DNA of 64,000 nt, from the NCBI RefSeq assembly GCF_002007485.1, contig NZ_CP015820.1:1984001-2048000 (forward strand), read 5' to 3'. The notes beneath the pieces were generated by a model, which saw nothing but the letters and a program-made list of their open reading frames with translations, did not search any database and was not told the DNA's origin. The stretch comes from Ditibartonella apihabitans (GTDB taxonomy: Bacteria > Pseudomonadota > Alphaproteobacteria > Rhizobiales > Rhizobiaceae). Shown here piece by piece: positions 56,201-64,000 of the stretch. Position 1 is the stretch's first letter. Each line of letters opens with the position of its first letter. Made by a program: the position numbers and the translations under genes.

Positions 56201-59200
56201 TCAATGTTTACTTTTGTCTTAACATTATGGAAGTTATAGTTCGAGGTCCCGTCACCCTCGGTTATCTTTACACTACCGCCTTGGGTGCGATCGAAGTTGT
56301 AATTATCTCCTCCGCTGCCACCCTTTACACCACCACCATCTCTGATCGTGATGTTCGAATTGTTCGTATCATTGAAGAAATAGTTATCTTGCCAGTTATC
56401 ACCGTCGATAATACTGATTGTTGAAGCATCTGTGCGGTTGAAATAATAACGATCCTGACCGGTGTCATCCTGAATATTGACAGTCACATTGGATATATGA
56501 TCCGTATCCGAGTTACCATTACCTGCGAAGTCGTAACTATCATCAGCATCGTTGGCGCCATAGTCATGAATGTCGACTTTCGCGTTCACTGCATTACGGA
56601 ACGAGTAATTATCAGCCCATCGACCGCTGTCATCGATTTTTACTGACGAAATAACCGAACTGGTCGCATCGCCGAAATTGTTAAAATTATAGTGGTCCGA
56701 ACCATAATCGTCTGAAATATAAATATGACTTCCACCGGCAACGGCGTCAGATTTCGCTTTCACGTCGTTGAAGTTATAAACATCATCTCCCGAATTAGTA
56801 CCACCCTGATCTTTGATAGTAACAGTGTTGTCCTGATCAACCAGGATACGGTTGAAGTTATAGTTATCGGAGGCACCACCATCGGTTATTGAAACCTTTG
56901 AATAGGAATCATCGAAAAAGTATTGATCCCGATCGTTCGAGCCACTATTGCCGATTGCATAATCCACAATTGTGACCGAGCCGCCTTGCGTGCGGTCGAA
57001 ATAATATTTGTCGGCACCGCTTTCGTCGGTGATGTTGACGATTGTATTGGAGATAAAATCTGTCGGGTTCTGACCGCCTGATGATGTATTATGGGTAGCA
57101 AAATCATAAACATTGTCGAGATTTTGCGATGTGCCACGATTGGAGAAGTGATCATAGATCGTAATATTGGAGTCTTTTGCCTCATGGAATCTATAATCGT
57201 CTTGACCTGATCCGTAATCGTCAATGTTCACCTTGCTGGTGATTTTATTAAAATAATAATGGTCTGTGCCACCCGTATCGGAAATAACGATATTTGCAGC
57301 CGCCCCTGTGGCAAAACTTGATGCCTGGGTGTTGTTGAAATTATAGGTGTCTGTATAATAGTTGTTACTATTATCGGTAATTTTAATTGTATTTTCAGCC
57401 GATGTTGTAGAATCGCTGAAATCATAGCTATCACTGCCATCCTGATCTGTAATATCGACTTTCGTATTAATTTTAGAAAAATGATATTGATCAGCCGCCA
57501 CTGTTCTGTCGTTTGAATTTCCGACACCTGTATCCTTGATGGTTACAGAACCGCCTGTTGTGCGATCGAAGTTATAAAGATCATTGCCATACTCATCGGC
57601 GATAGCAACCGTCGTATCATTAATATGATCTTCAGCGGATTGGTTATTTTCCTTTAGCGTTGCAAAGTCATAAATGTCGTTGCCACCGAGATAAATACCA
57701 TCATTGAGGTTGTTAATCGTAATGTCGGATTTATCAGCGTTGTGGAATGTAAAGTAGTTGTCGCCCGAGCCAATATCATCAATACGGACTTTGGTCTGAA
57801 GCCGGTCAAAGTGATATTCGTCCTTGCCGCCTTTATCCAGAATCGAAACATTCGAAGCCGTACCTTCAGCCCTGCTTTCCGATGTTACATCATTGAAATT
57901 ATAAATATCATTGGCGGTACCATAATCCTTGACTGTGATTGTGTTATCCGCACTCGTCTTAGCATTTTCAAAGGAATATTTGTCAGCACCATCCTTATCG
58001 GTAATATCAACTTTCGTTTCGGCGCCCGAAAAATGGTACTCATCCTTGGCTACATCTTTTGCGCTGATCTTGCCTTCGTCATCAATCGTGACAGAACCAC
58101 CTTTTGTGCGGTCAAATTGATATTTGTCACTGCCATTTTCATCAAGAATAGTAACAACGGAATTCTCGATATGGTCGTCTGCGTTTGAATTTTCGGCAGT
58201 CAAGGTCGCAAAATCATAGATATCGCTTCCGCTTAAACTGTCACCATCATTGCGATCATTGATCGTAACATGATTGTCTTTAATATTGTGGAACTGATAC
58301 TGATCGTTACCGGCCGCCGAATCATTAATTTCTACACGATTGGTCGCCTTGTTGAAGTGATAGAAATCACTTCCGCCGGCATCTGTAACCTTGTTTTGCC
58401 CTGTTGAGGATTCAAAGTTATAGGTATCGTTCGAGTCACCTTTACCACGATCGACAACGGTATTGTTGCCCGAAGAATTGACAAGATTATAAGTGTCTTC
58501 CCCTGAGCCGGCAAATAATTGGTTATTACCGCTCGACCCCTTAATAATGGTGCTGTCTTGCGGATCGGTCATCTGCATATCGAAAACGTTATTGCCATCA
58601 CGTCCGTCGAAATAATAGGAAGTCGCTGTGTCACCGATCAGAAAATGATCATCGCCTTTGGTACCGACAATTTCGGTAAAATTATGCATTTCCGCAACAT
58701 CGCCATTGCCGGTATCGGTGATCTTGTTATTGGCAACATCGTATACCAGTCCTGGCAGTGCATTTGACCCTTCCTCGGTGGTAATCGGATAATCATCACC
58801 AAAGATCAGGCGGTTTGTACCACCCTCGCCATCATATTTGATGTTGTTGTTGAACTGCGAAGCATAAATCGTATCGTTTCCGCTGCCGCCATAAATTTCA
58901 CGTGCATTCGGCGTTTTCGGCAAAACAATCGCGTGATTACCATTGATAACCGTATCCGGATGATCTCCGTCATACTGGTTGGTAAATTCGGATTTGGCTT
59001 TGGTTATCCTGCCCTGAGCATCAACCCAGGTAATGTTGATGTTGTTGCCGTTATAATCGACATTGCCCTTATAGTTAACGAATATCTCGTTATCTTTAAG
59101 TTCGATACCGTATTTGGCAACAAAATCATCATATCCGGGTCCTCCCTTCCAGATGATAGTCATACCGTCCGGAATGCCGGTTATGTTCTTGATAGCTTTA

Positions 59201-60267
59201 CCGGCAACAGATTCTCCGCCTACCAATTGGTCGAAAGTGACAATACGCCCTAAACGACGATCCAGATTGTTCGGGCTGTTTTCTGTATTGACCTGACCAT
59301 ATTTGAAGGCCTCGTTATCGGCATGGACAGTAAAACCTTTTTCCTGATCAGCCTCATTGCGCAAATCAAGAATAGCAGGTTCACCATATTGAACACCAAG
59401 ATCAGGATTTGTACGTGCAGCAGGCGAACCGCCGCCCAGATGCCAAACGGTCGATTGTGTTCCGTCTCCATTGTCAACAACCGTTTTGGTGTTTGTTACC
59501 TGATAAAGATTAGCCTGCTCGACAAAAGCCAATCCCGCATTACCAGTGTTATCGCCATCGCCACCGGTATGATCATTGTTGTTATCGTTATTACCGCCAT
59601 TGTGATCATTGTTGTTATCGTTATTGCCACCATTATGATCACTGCCATGATCAGGATTGCCAGGTGTTGTTGGTGTTGACGGTTCCGACGGTGACGCTGG
59701 CATTACCGGAGCAGGCATTGCCTCGGAAGGAGTGTTGGTCGACGGAGGAGTGCCGCCTCCCGCTGAAGTCGATGGAACAAAACTTATCGTATCCTCTACA
59801 GATGGCGGATTGCCCAAAAAATCGGCCACAGACAGATGTTCATCGCTGTCGCCTTTACCGCCACCCTGACCACCTGTTACGTCGTCGGAATCAAGATCTG
59901 TCGTTTCACTTACCGGTGCCGACTGGACAACGGCAACCAAAGGATCGGCATTGGCATCGCTCTTGATATTGTTTTCACGAATTTCGCTGAGTTCGGGGCC
60001 GGGTTCGATCAAATCGGCACGTTGGAACAATTCATTCGACGAAACACTTGTCCCGTCAGCAAAATTCAGGTTGAACAGATTTTCATGCATAGAAGACATC
60101 TGCGCAGCCTGAACCAATGTCAGTTCCGAACCGTCCTGGGTGCGAATAACCACATCGCTCCCGCGAATAATAATTTCGACTTGGGAAATAGCTAGCGGTA
60201 CATCGTTATCCGAATAAGTATCAACCAGAACGGACACGCCGTCCTTCTGCGGAAAAGGTAGTTTCAT
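53263..60267 (-). CDS. Giant repetitive type I secreted adhesin-like protein
   Basis: The protein is 2334 aa, very acidic, with no Sec signal. The ATG at 60267 has AGGGG upstream; a TTG nine codons earlier is not needed. Residues 1-100 form a compact N-terminal module; 100-260 are low-complexity with 11-aa DHNGGNNDNNN repeats. About residues 590-1645 hold some 41 units with the pattern VxIxDxGGxDxYxF, an RTX-like beta-roll with an aromatic ladder. These are grouped into higher-order blocks of about 182-192 aa. The C-terminal third has looser RTX-type calcium motifs (GSKFDDLIYGN, GGAGSDTYFVG, GSSGDDSVLF, GGDGTDYM) and the likely uncleaved C-terminal export signal. It lies between HlyD and the ABC exporter, so it is the substrate. 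Adhesion is inferred from size and the SiiE/BapA analogy. Confidence 0.9.
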   Translation of the reverse strand: MKLPFPQKDGVSVLVDTYSDNDVPLAISQVEIIIRGSDVVIRTQDGSELTLVQAAQMSSMHENLFNLNFADGTSVSSNELFQRADLIEPGPELSEIRENNIKSDANADPLVAVVQSAPVSETTDLDSDDVTGGQGGGKGDSDEHLSVADFLGNPPSVEDTISFVPSTSAGGGTPPSTNTPSEAMPAPVMPASPSEPSTPTTPGNPDHGSDHNGGNNDNNNDHNGGNNDNNNDHTGGDGDNTGNAGLAFVEQANLYQVTNTKTVVDNGDGTQSTVWHLGGGSPAARTNPDLGVQYGEPAILDLRNEADQEKGFTVHADNEAFKYGQVNTENSPNNLDRRLGRIVTFDQLVGGESVAGKAIKNITGIPDGMTIIWKGGPGYDDFVAKYGIELKDNEIFVNYKGNVDYNGNNINITWVDAQGRITKAKSEFTNQYDGDHPDTVINGNHAIVLPKTPNAREIYGGSGNDTIYASQFNNNIKYDGEGGTNRLIFGDDYPITTEEGSNALPGLVYDVANNKITDTGNGDVAEMHNFTEIVGTKGDDHFLIGDTATSYYFDGRDGNNVFDMQMTDPQDSTIIKGSSGNNQLFAGSGEDTYNLVNSSGNNTVVDRGKGDSNDTYNFESSTGQNKVTDAGGSDFYHFNKATNRVEINDSAAGNDQYQFHNIKDNHVTINDRNDGDSLSGSDIYDFATLTAENSNADDHIENSVVTILDENGSDKYQFDRTKGGSVTIDDEGKISAKDVAKDEYHFSGAETKVDITDKDGADKYSFENAKTSADNTITVKDYGTANDIYNFNDVTSESRAEGTASNVSILDKGGKDEYHFDRLQTKVRIDDIGSGDNYFTFHNADKSDITINNLNDGIYLGGNDIYDFATLKENNQSAEDHINDTTVAIADEYGNDLYNFDRTTGGSVTIKDTGVGNSNDRTVAADQYHFSKINTKVDITDQDGSDSYDFSDSTTSAENTIKITDNSNNYYTDTYNFNNTQASSFATGAAANIVISDTGGTDHYYFNKITSKVNIDDYGSGQDDYRFHEAKDSNITIYDHFSNRGTSQNLDNVYDFATHNTSSGGQNPTDFISNTIVNITDESGADKYYFDRTQGGSVTIVDYAIGNSGSNDRDQYFFDDSYSKVSITDGGASDNYNFNRILVDQDNTVTIKDQGGTNSGDDVYNFNDVKAKSDAVAGGSHIYISDDYGSDHYNFNNFGDATSSVISSVKIDDSGRWADNYSFRNAVNAKVDIHDYGANDADDSYDFAGNGNSDTDHISNVTVNIQDDTGQDRYYFNRTDASTISIIDGDNWQDNYFFNDTNNSNITIRDGGGVKGGSGGDNYNFDRTQGGSVKITEGDGTSNYNFHNVKTKVNIEDGGGWDNYNFQNSTNSDVNTITIVDGTGKDTYNFQNTTSENFAADNLYNITITDGLGADIYDFTGSKTKVSIEDTNTKGDEKDDGSDTYIFNKIHDSIVKIKDIAADTLNGNNTYNFGVDEDTKIVNSKVDITDQGGDNKFYFRYGQGGDVNITTTTIEGAGDDGDDNYFFNNSNFDTVKIEDSYFGDLYNFISSTTKNVTILDHGSNESRTLRLTDNYYFNDSAIAQTTIVDDQGRSDYNFTNSGTADSIVKISDGGDSDIYNFQQAKGDVTIFDGGGNDGYNNFDRIVYDSEGHMDYYRDKNGNYTDKDGNLLSFGSQPIVRHENFAAQNPDDFDFRYSSASKTITDGIVNDADSSASGLNKDNGNSAGVYHLQYSTGSTVINNRGGYDKYYLGGSTGETIINGGTGTDIVYVGKGKLTYDGGTRTDGGKENDWISFQDVLESTDANGKNVAPMDPNQRTEGVYINLAASEKGYAINNNQNILSHDSNGAVLAEGAAQGHVTNVENVIGSKFDDLIYGNEKDNYFLATQGHDIYYGGAGSDTYFVGAPNLGGRVDGLLPDDERDLYQLDPWAAKPDIGIQNDVTINLDTGEATTLWKDKNGKQYTNELHDFENAYGAYFFNNKIIGRWGTDGTLVGGYKGDQIYSVENSSKDGISYIDGNDLSTASNDTLYYNYVSNGRFINGVYVKMDDGQSYSGTTVKGFYGYDENHVAQGTQGHDVFKRIGTITGTQGNDVFEGSSAGGHKFNGGGGGDDLFISHGGVSSDYTHGVVDYSHLNPNEFFVYKLAGEYNGSLVRDRNPTYEDHLNNITGIIGSSGDDSVLFTTHPTNDNTNLISFDGGDGTDYMLKRIDSTNSHPGSIYNISGGIKNVEGIGFIDNYKDTVNLDMDKFFKDFMTGKADTDGHYHAHFFVDGQDEFNAFSSGTGDWQWKLTSDNGNGDKQWTAFGKDSDGNYTHDTGNTIDVAKGSVGDSHPQDRG
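55336..58500. repeat. Hierarchical repeat region of the giant adhesin gene
   Basis: About 41 short units (mean near 26 codons) are arranged in higher-order blocks. Equivalent DIYDFATL-type landmarks fall near 58210, 57664, 57100 and 56525, spacing 546-575 bp. Within a block the order of unit subtypes (KYxFDRTxGGSV, YHFxxxxTKVDI, TSAxNTI, YNFN, TKVxIDD, DSNITI) is kept, showing block duplication after unit divergence. Confidence 0.85.
59570..59635. repeat. Two nearly identical 33-bp units in the adhesin linker
   Basis: Two adjacent 33-bp units (59570-59602, 59603-59635) encode DHNGGNNDNNN twice. They differ at only a few positions, far fewer than the diverged units elsewhere in the gene, so they are recent and could change copy number in frame. 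Confidence 0.85.
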
Positions 60268-60379
60268 TTCGATATAACCCCTAAGATAATCCAATACCCC
60301 GACATTGAAAAAAATCCCTCGACTAGAATATAGTTATAGCCGATCTTTTAACAAGCTCAATTGCGACACAGTGCCTCTC

Positions 60380-61669
60380 TTACTCGCTGAAGACAACCGA
60401 CATTCCATCAATAAACGGTTTGAAAAGATATTGCAGAAATGTTCTTTGTCCGGCAAGTGCAAATGTCTCGACCGTCATACCCGGAAATATCTTCAAACTT
60501 TCATTCTGCTTGGGGTCCATTGTCACGGTAACTTCGTAATAACGTCCCCCTTTGTCTTCCTCGCCAACAGCATCCGCACTGATGACCGAAACTTTCCCTT
60601 TCAAAGTGGGGCTGCTGTAATTGGAAATAGCAAGTACTCTTACACGCACATCCTGCCCTACCCACAAGCGGTCACGATCTTGCGGGTTAACTTTGACATC
60701 CGCAACCAGCGGCACTTCGCTTGGTGCAATTTCGAACAATTTTTCACCCGGTCGCAAAACCGCCCCCACATGGGGCATCACAACCTGTTGGATAATACCG
60801 TCGACAGGCGAAACAACTTCCGAATTTTTTGCTCTCTGCCTACTTGCTTCCCACTGTGCTTTCGCTGTTTCGAGTTTAACCTGAACTTCCGCAAGCTGCT
60901 TGTTGGCATCCTCGTTGAATTCGGTTCTATACATCGACATTTTGAGTTTTGCCTCGTCACGCGCGGCGGTCATTCCCGGCACTTTCGAGCGCGCATCGGC
61001 AAGTGTGCTCAAAACTTTCTGATATTCGAGACGCCGCTGGACAAGCGTTGCCTCCGGTGCTGCACCTCTCGCGACCAGCGGCTCAAGAAGCTTGATATGT
61101 TCATTTGACAATTGCATTTCAGCGCCAAGATTGTCGATTGCAATGGCATTCGATGCAAGCTGGGCTTCTTTTTGTTCATATTGGGTTTTGGCTATAGCAA
61201 TTGACTCGTCGAGTGCACGGCGACGGGCATTATATAAATCGGTTTCATTCTGGTAGATTTCCGCCAATTTCGGATTTTCCGGTTTCGGAGGCTTGAAGTC
61301 CTTGCCGGCAAGCTCCGCACGCAGCCGCTGTTCACGTAATTCATAGGCACGAAGGGCAATAAAATTGCTTTCGTTATCTTCAGCCACTGTCAAATTTTCG
61401 ACATTTGCCAGAACCTGTCCTGCTTTGACTGTTTCACCATTGGTAACGAGCAATTGTTTCAACACCCCGCCTTCGGGATGTTGTATCTCGATATTATGAC
61501 CTTCGACACGAATAATTCCGTGCCCGCGCACCAGAACATCGAATGGCCAGAATGCAGCCCACAAAACAGCAGCCAGAATACACAAAGCCAAAGCCCACTT
61601 CCCTTTCAGGAGGAGCCAAAGCCCGTCGGTCGTTTTTCTCGGTTTACTGCGTTTTGCCGTTATTTGCAT
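60380..61669 (-). CDS. HlyD-family membrane fusion protein
   Basis: The protein is 429 aa from the ATG at 61669, which lies 26 bp inside the upstream MotB-like gene. A short basic N-terminus leads to one transmembrane helix (about 21-41). A half-lipoyl motif follows (VRGHGIIRVEG, HPEGGVLKQLLV, NGETVKAGQVLA), then a long coiled-coil hairpin (about 110-280), the second half-lipoyl motif (VVSPVDGIIQQVV) and a beta-barrel. It bridges the ABC exporter and TolC across the periplasm. A 112-bp gap separates it from the adhesin gene, which could hold a promoter or processing site. Confidence 0.94.
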   Translation of the reverse strand: MQITAKRSKPRKTTDGLWLLLKGKWALALCILAAVLWAAFWPFDVLVRGHGIIRVEGHNIEIQHPEGGVLKQLLVTNGETVKAGQVLANVENLTVAEDNESNFIALRAYELREQRLRAELAGKDFKPPKPENPKLAEIYQNETDLYNARRRALDESIAIAKTQYEQKEAQLASNAIAIDNLGAEMQLSNEHIKLLEPLVARGAAPEATLVQRRLEYQKVLSTLADARSKVPGMTAARDEAKLKMSMYRTEFNEDANKQLAEVQVKLETAKAQWEASRQRAKNSEVVSPVDGIIQQVVMPHVGAVLRPGEKLFEIAPSEVPLVADVKVNPQDRDRLWVGQDVRVRVLAISNYSSPTLKGKVSVISADAVGEEDKGGRYYEVTVTMDPKQNESLKIFPGMTVETFALAGQRTFLQYLFKPFIDGMSVVFSE

Positions 61670-62297
61670 CGGTATTTTCAACACGTAATATAATAAAGTC
61701 GTCTGTATTATTAGGCACAATCAGATTATCAAATCTGATGTTTTTGATGATGGCACCTTCTTTTTGCAATGCAGCCATCGTTGCCACAGCACGATTGACT
61801 TGCAACAATAATGTATCACCTGTCGAAACATTTATACTACGTCCAACCGAATAAATGCGTAATTTTTCAGTCGCCAGAACGCTTTTATTTCTTAATGCCC
61901 ATGCGCGCACTTCGTTTTGTTGAACACCTGTCAAATAGGTTCTGTTCAATTCGACATTGATACGCAAATCGCCATCGCGTGGTTGCAAGGCTGCGGTATC
62001 AACCATCACCAGCGGCAATTTGGTTGCAACCTGCTCCATGCCGTCATTAATGTTTCCGTCCGACGACGGTTTATTTTGTTGTTTTTCTACCGTCTCACCG
62101 AATTTCGAGGCAGCTTGCTTGGCACTCTGCTCGGCTTGCGATTTCTGATTGCCTGCCTGATCCTCCGGTCCGGCTATTTTCGAAGTTGCCACAATCACCT
62201 GGAACAACATAGCCAGCAAAAGAAAAACCATCAACAGAACGGTGAGCATATCGGCATATGCAATCCAGATATTCTCGCCACCACGTTTTTGTGCCAT
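61644..62297 (-). CDS. MotB/SiiA-like stator subunit of the secretion locus
   Basis: The protein is 217 aa from the ATG at 62297 (GGAG upstream, 2 bp after the tolC-like stop). WIAYADMLTVLLMVFLLLAM at 11-30 is a single N-terminal membrane helix. IAYADMLT matches MotB's IAYADFMT, placing D16 at the proton-binding Asp of MotB and of SiiA. A linker (45-90) leads to an OmpA/MotB-like peptidoglycan-binding fold: LRINVELN, LRIYSVGRSINV, QVNRAVATMAALQKEGAI. The closest known arrangement is SiiA of Salmonella SPI-4, which with SiiB forms a proton channel supporting the giant adhesin SiiE. Overlaps on both sides tie it to the operon. Confidence 0.82.
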   Translation of the reverse strand: MAQKRGGENIWIAYADMLTVLLMVFLLLAMLFQVIVATSKIAGPEDQAGNQKSQAEQSAKQAASKFGETVEKQQNKPSSDGNINDGMEQVATKLPLVMVDTAALQPRDGDLRINVELNRTYLTGVQQNEVRAWALRNKSVLATEKLRIYSVGRSINVSTGDTLLLQVNRAVATMAALQKEGAIIKNIRFDNLIVPNNTDDFIILRVENTDANNGKTQ

Positions 62298-62299
62298 TA

Positions 62300-63769
62300 T
62301 CAACGCTCCACAAGCTGAAGAGCCACAAGTCCGTCATGAGGCTTGCCAGCAAGATAATAGATACTGAACACAGCGCGCATAAAGCCATAACGGGCGTCAA
62401 TAGCATCTGTACGGGACGAAAAATATTCGGTCTCTGCCGTGATCAGATCGGAAAGTTTCCGATCACCAAGACGGAACTCTTCAAGGTAAAGACCGCGTGT
62501 CTTATCAGCCTCTTTGGACGCCTCTTCACTGATTGTCCATTGCTGCGACGTAATATCAATATCACCAAGCAAAGCCCGCACCTCGTCATTCACTGTCGAG
62601 CGCTCCTTGCCAAGCTGTGCCTCGTTGACATTCAATTGTGCATAGGCTTCACGAATTTTAGCCTTTTTCGAAAGGTCAAAAATATCGAATGTCAGTTTGA
62701 GCTGAACGCCGCCATCAGTATCCGATACATTATAAAGATTGTCTACGTTTTCGAGCGTGCGCTTATAATCGATTGTCAAATCCAGCCTCGGTTTCAAGCT
62801 CGCTTTGGCACCGACAACACTTTTCCGGCTTCCTTCCAGCGCCGCACCACGTGCAAGCACTGCCGGGTTCTGTTCTGCCGCATTGACAGCAACAGCATCA
62901 AGATCCCTAACACGGGGAAGCGCCATACGCTTGGCGGGCAATGCCTCGACCTCTATCCCCACAAGAGCATTCAACTTCTGCTGGGCACGCGACAATTTGA
63001 GTTCGATATCCTTGCGGCGGTTAATCGCATTGCTTAAAGCGAGACGCCCGCGCACAGCATCCGATTGCGGCGAAATACCACCGGCAACACTTTCGCCGAT
63101 TGTTTTATTGAGAGATGTAATCTTGTCAACATAGGCCATCGCCGAGCGAAGCTGTTCTGTATAAGACTGGACAGCCATATAGGCATTTGCTGTATTATAC
63201 ATCACCGTCAGATCTTCGGCATGTTTTGCGTGACCGCTCGCACGCAAATTATAACTTGCGGCCTCTTTGTCAGCATCACGCCGCCCGAAATCATAGATAC
63301 TGTAGCTAACATCAATACCGGCGAAAGCTGTATCATCAAAATCTCTGTCGCGACTGGTGATACCACCATCGTAGCGCAAATTCGGAGCGGTCACTTCGGC
63401 ACCGACCGTCGGATAATATTTGGCTTTCGCCTGATCAAGCCGACTTTCAGCAATATCAAGCTGGCTTTTTGCAACTTTGATTGTCCACGAATAATCTGCA
63501 GCCTTCTTCAAAGCTTCATCCAGCGTCAGCCTTTGCTTTTCACGCTTGAAAAATTCTTTCGATTTTGCAGTTACCGGGTTGTTGGTGTTTGCAACCTTCG
63601 GGTCCTTACTGATTGCAGGCTGGTTATTTTTATCGATAGCCTGCGTTGTCATTGTATCGACGCCAGCACGAACTGTAGGTTTTTTATCGGATGCGCAGCC
63701 CGTTGAAACGACGCTACAGCTTACCAACAGGACAGACACCACACGCTTCAGATTGATTGAGCAATTCAT
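62300..63769 (-). CDS. TolC-family outer membrane lipoprotein
   Basis: The protein is 489 aa. A lipoprotein signal ends at VSTGC (C25). After a 60-residue linker come two OEP repeats with the TolC helix-strand order: LTLDEALKKAADYSWTI, ISYSIYDFGRRD-type strands, a long helix with Ala/Asn heptads, then LKLTFDIFDLSKKAKI. It should form the trimeric outer-membrane channel for the exporter. The stop lies 2 bp before the MotB-like start. Lipid anchoring is usual for OprM-like members. Confidence 0.92.
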   Translation of the reverse strand: MNCSINLKRVVSVLLVSCSVVSTGCASDKKPTVRAGVDTMTTQAIDKNNQPAISKDPKVANTNNPVTAKSKEFFKREKQRLTLDEALKKAADYSWTIKVAKSQLDIAESRLDQAKAKYYPTVGAEVTAPNLRYDGGITSRDRDFDDTAFAGIDVSYSIYDFGRRDADKEAASYNLRASGHAKHAEDLTVMYNTANAYMAVQSYTEQLRSAMAYVDKITSLNKTIGESVAGGISPQSDAVRGRLALSNAINRRKDIELKLSRAQQKLNALVGIEVEALPAKRMALPRVRDLDAVAVNAAEQNPAVLARGAALEGSRKSVVGAKASLKPRLDLTIDYKRTLENVDNLYNVSDTDGGVQLKLTFDIFDLSKKAKIREAYAQLNVNEAQLGKERSTVNDEVRALLGDIDITSQQWTISEEASKEADKTRGLYLEEFRLGDRKLSDLITAETEYFSSRTDAIDARYGFMRAVFSIYYLAGKPHDGLVALQLVER

Positions 63770-63774
63770 TCGAA

Positions 63775-64000
63775 TTAGCCTTTCGTGGGTGGAACTTCAC
63801 TAACCTTTTGAGCTGCTCGCACAGCCGAGACAATGGAAACACGTGCTTCAGTTAAATCCCGCATCCCCTCCATCACAGCTTTTTGTTGTGCGCGCATAAC
63901 CTGCGTTGCGCTCTCCAAAGCTTCTTTTTGTTCGTCATTATGAGAAGTCAGCCGTCCGGTCGATTGATCAATCGAAGCAGCAAACCCTTGAATTTGTTTC
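63775..64000 (-). CDS. C-terminal end of a coiled-coil protein, first visible gene of the secretion operon (partial)
   Basis: The window edge cuts this gene; 74 codons remain before the TAA at 63775-63777, five bases before the TolC-like start. The visible part is a polar amphipathic helix (IQGFAASIDQSTGRLTSHND, then EALESATQVMRAQQKAVMEG), with heptad-like spacing and no membrane segment. In an SPI-4-like locus the partner of the MotB-like subunit would be a MotA-like protein (SiiB), and some MotA relatives carry long helical tails. Whether this is such a protein depends on sequence outside the window. Confidence 0.7.
   Translation of the reverse strand, partial: KQIQGFAASIDQSTGRLTSHNDEQKEALESATQVMRAQQKAVMEGMRDLTEARVSIVSAVRAAQKVSEVPPTKG

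Overview
The window looks like chromosomal DNA of an alphaproteobacterium of the Hyphomicrobiales (Rhizobiales). The rpmH-rnpA-yidC-engB, GST-queG-SDR and dapB-gpmA gene orders, the alphaproteobacterial form of Mrp, and moderate base composition all fit the Bartonellaceae/Brucellaceae side. Having metH and glk together with Bartonella-like autotransporter biology suggests a non-haemotropic relative such as the bee-gut Bartonella group. That placement is inference; no rRNA gene is present to settle it.

Layout. 1-5.6 kb: tRNA-Pro(CGG), a mannose-1-phosphate guanylyltransferase fused to an AGE-type isomerase domain, and two small secreted proteins. 6-10.5 kb: metH with a translationally coupled ProC-like gene, and a palindromic operator candidate upstream. 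10.7-15 kb: pyrF, a succinyl-CoA:acetate CoA-transferase, rsmI and yraN, all on the minus strand. 16-21.7 kb: a lipoprotein lytic transglycosylase, Mrp, a secreted alpha/beta hydrolase and an Lnb-like (DUF4105) membrane protein. 21.8-30.6 kb: rpmH, rnpA, yidC, engB, GST, queG, an SDR, mepA and glk. 31.4-36.8 kb: a 1387-aa Gly-rich autotransporter flanked on the left by a broken copy of its 5' end and on the right by a broken copy of its 3' end. 38.8-40.3 kb: dapB and gpmA.

41.5-50.4 kb is an accessory island next to tRNA-Leu(CAG). It starts with a truncated tyrosine integrase, then a four-gene minus-strand cluster that looks like anti-phage or restriction defence: a type ISP-like methylase, a DUF6998-like protein, an FRG-domain protein and a DUF262/HNH protein. 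The FRG gene has a frameshift exactly at a canonical -1 slippery heptamer. A decayed secreted/membrane gene pair and an orphan protein follow.

50.9-64 kb is the most interesting region: a type I secretion locus for a 2334-aa repetitive adhesin-like protein. In transcription order it encodes a coiled-coil protein cut by the window edge, a TolC lipoprotein, a MotB-like stator subunit, an HlyD fusion protein, the giant substrate and an ABC ATPase. This composition matches the Salmonella SPI-4 Sii system, where a MotAB-like pair (SiiA/SiiB) energises the giant adhesin SiiE. The ABC ATPase here lacks a recognisable LSGGQ signature and the H-loop histidine.

A second theme runs through the window. 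Many intergenic gaps, often starting at a stop codon, contain degenerate tandem repeats whose unit is specific to the locus and often near 15 bp. The largest has about 28 units at 40.5-40.9 kb. Codon-phased repeats also occur inside a secreted hydrolase and the giant adhesin.
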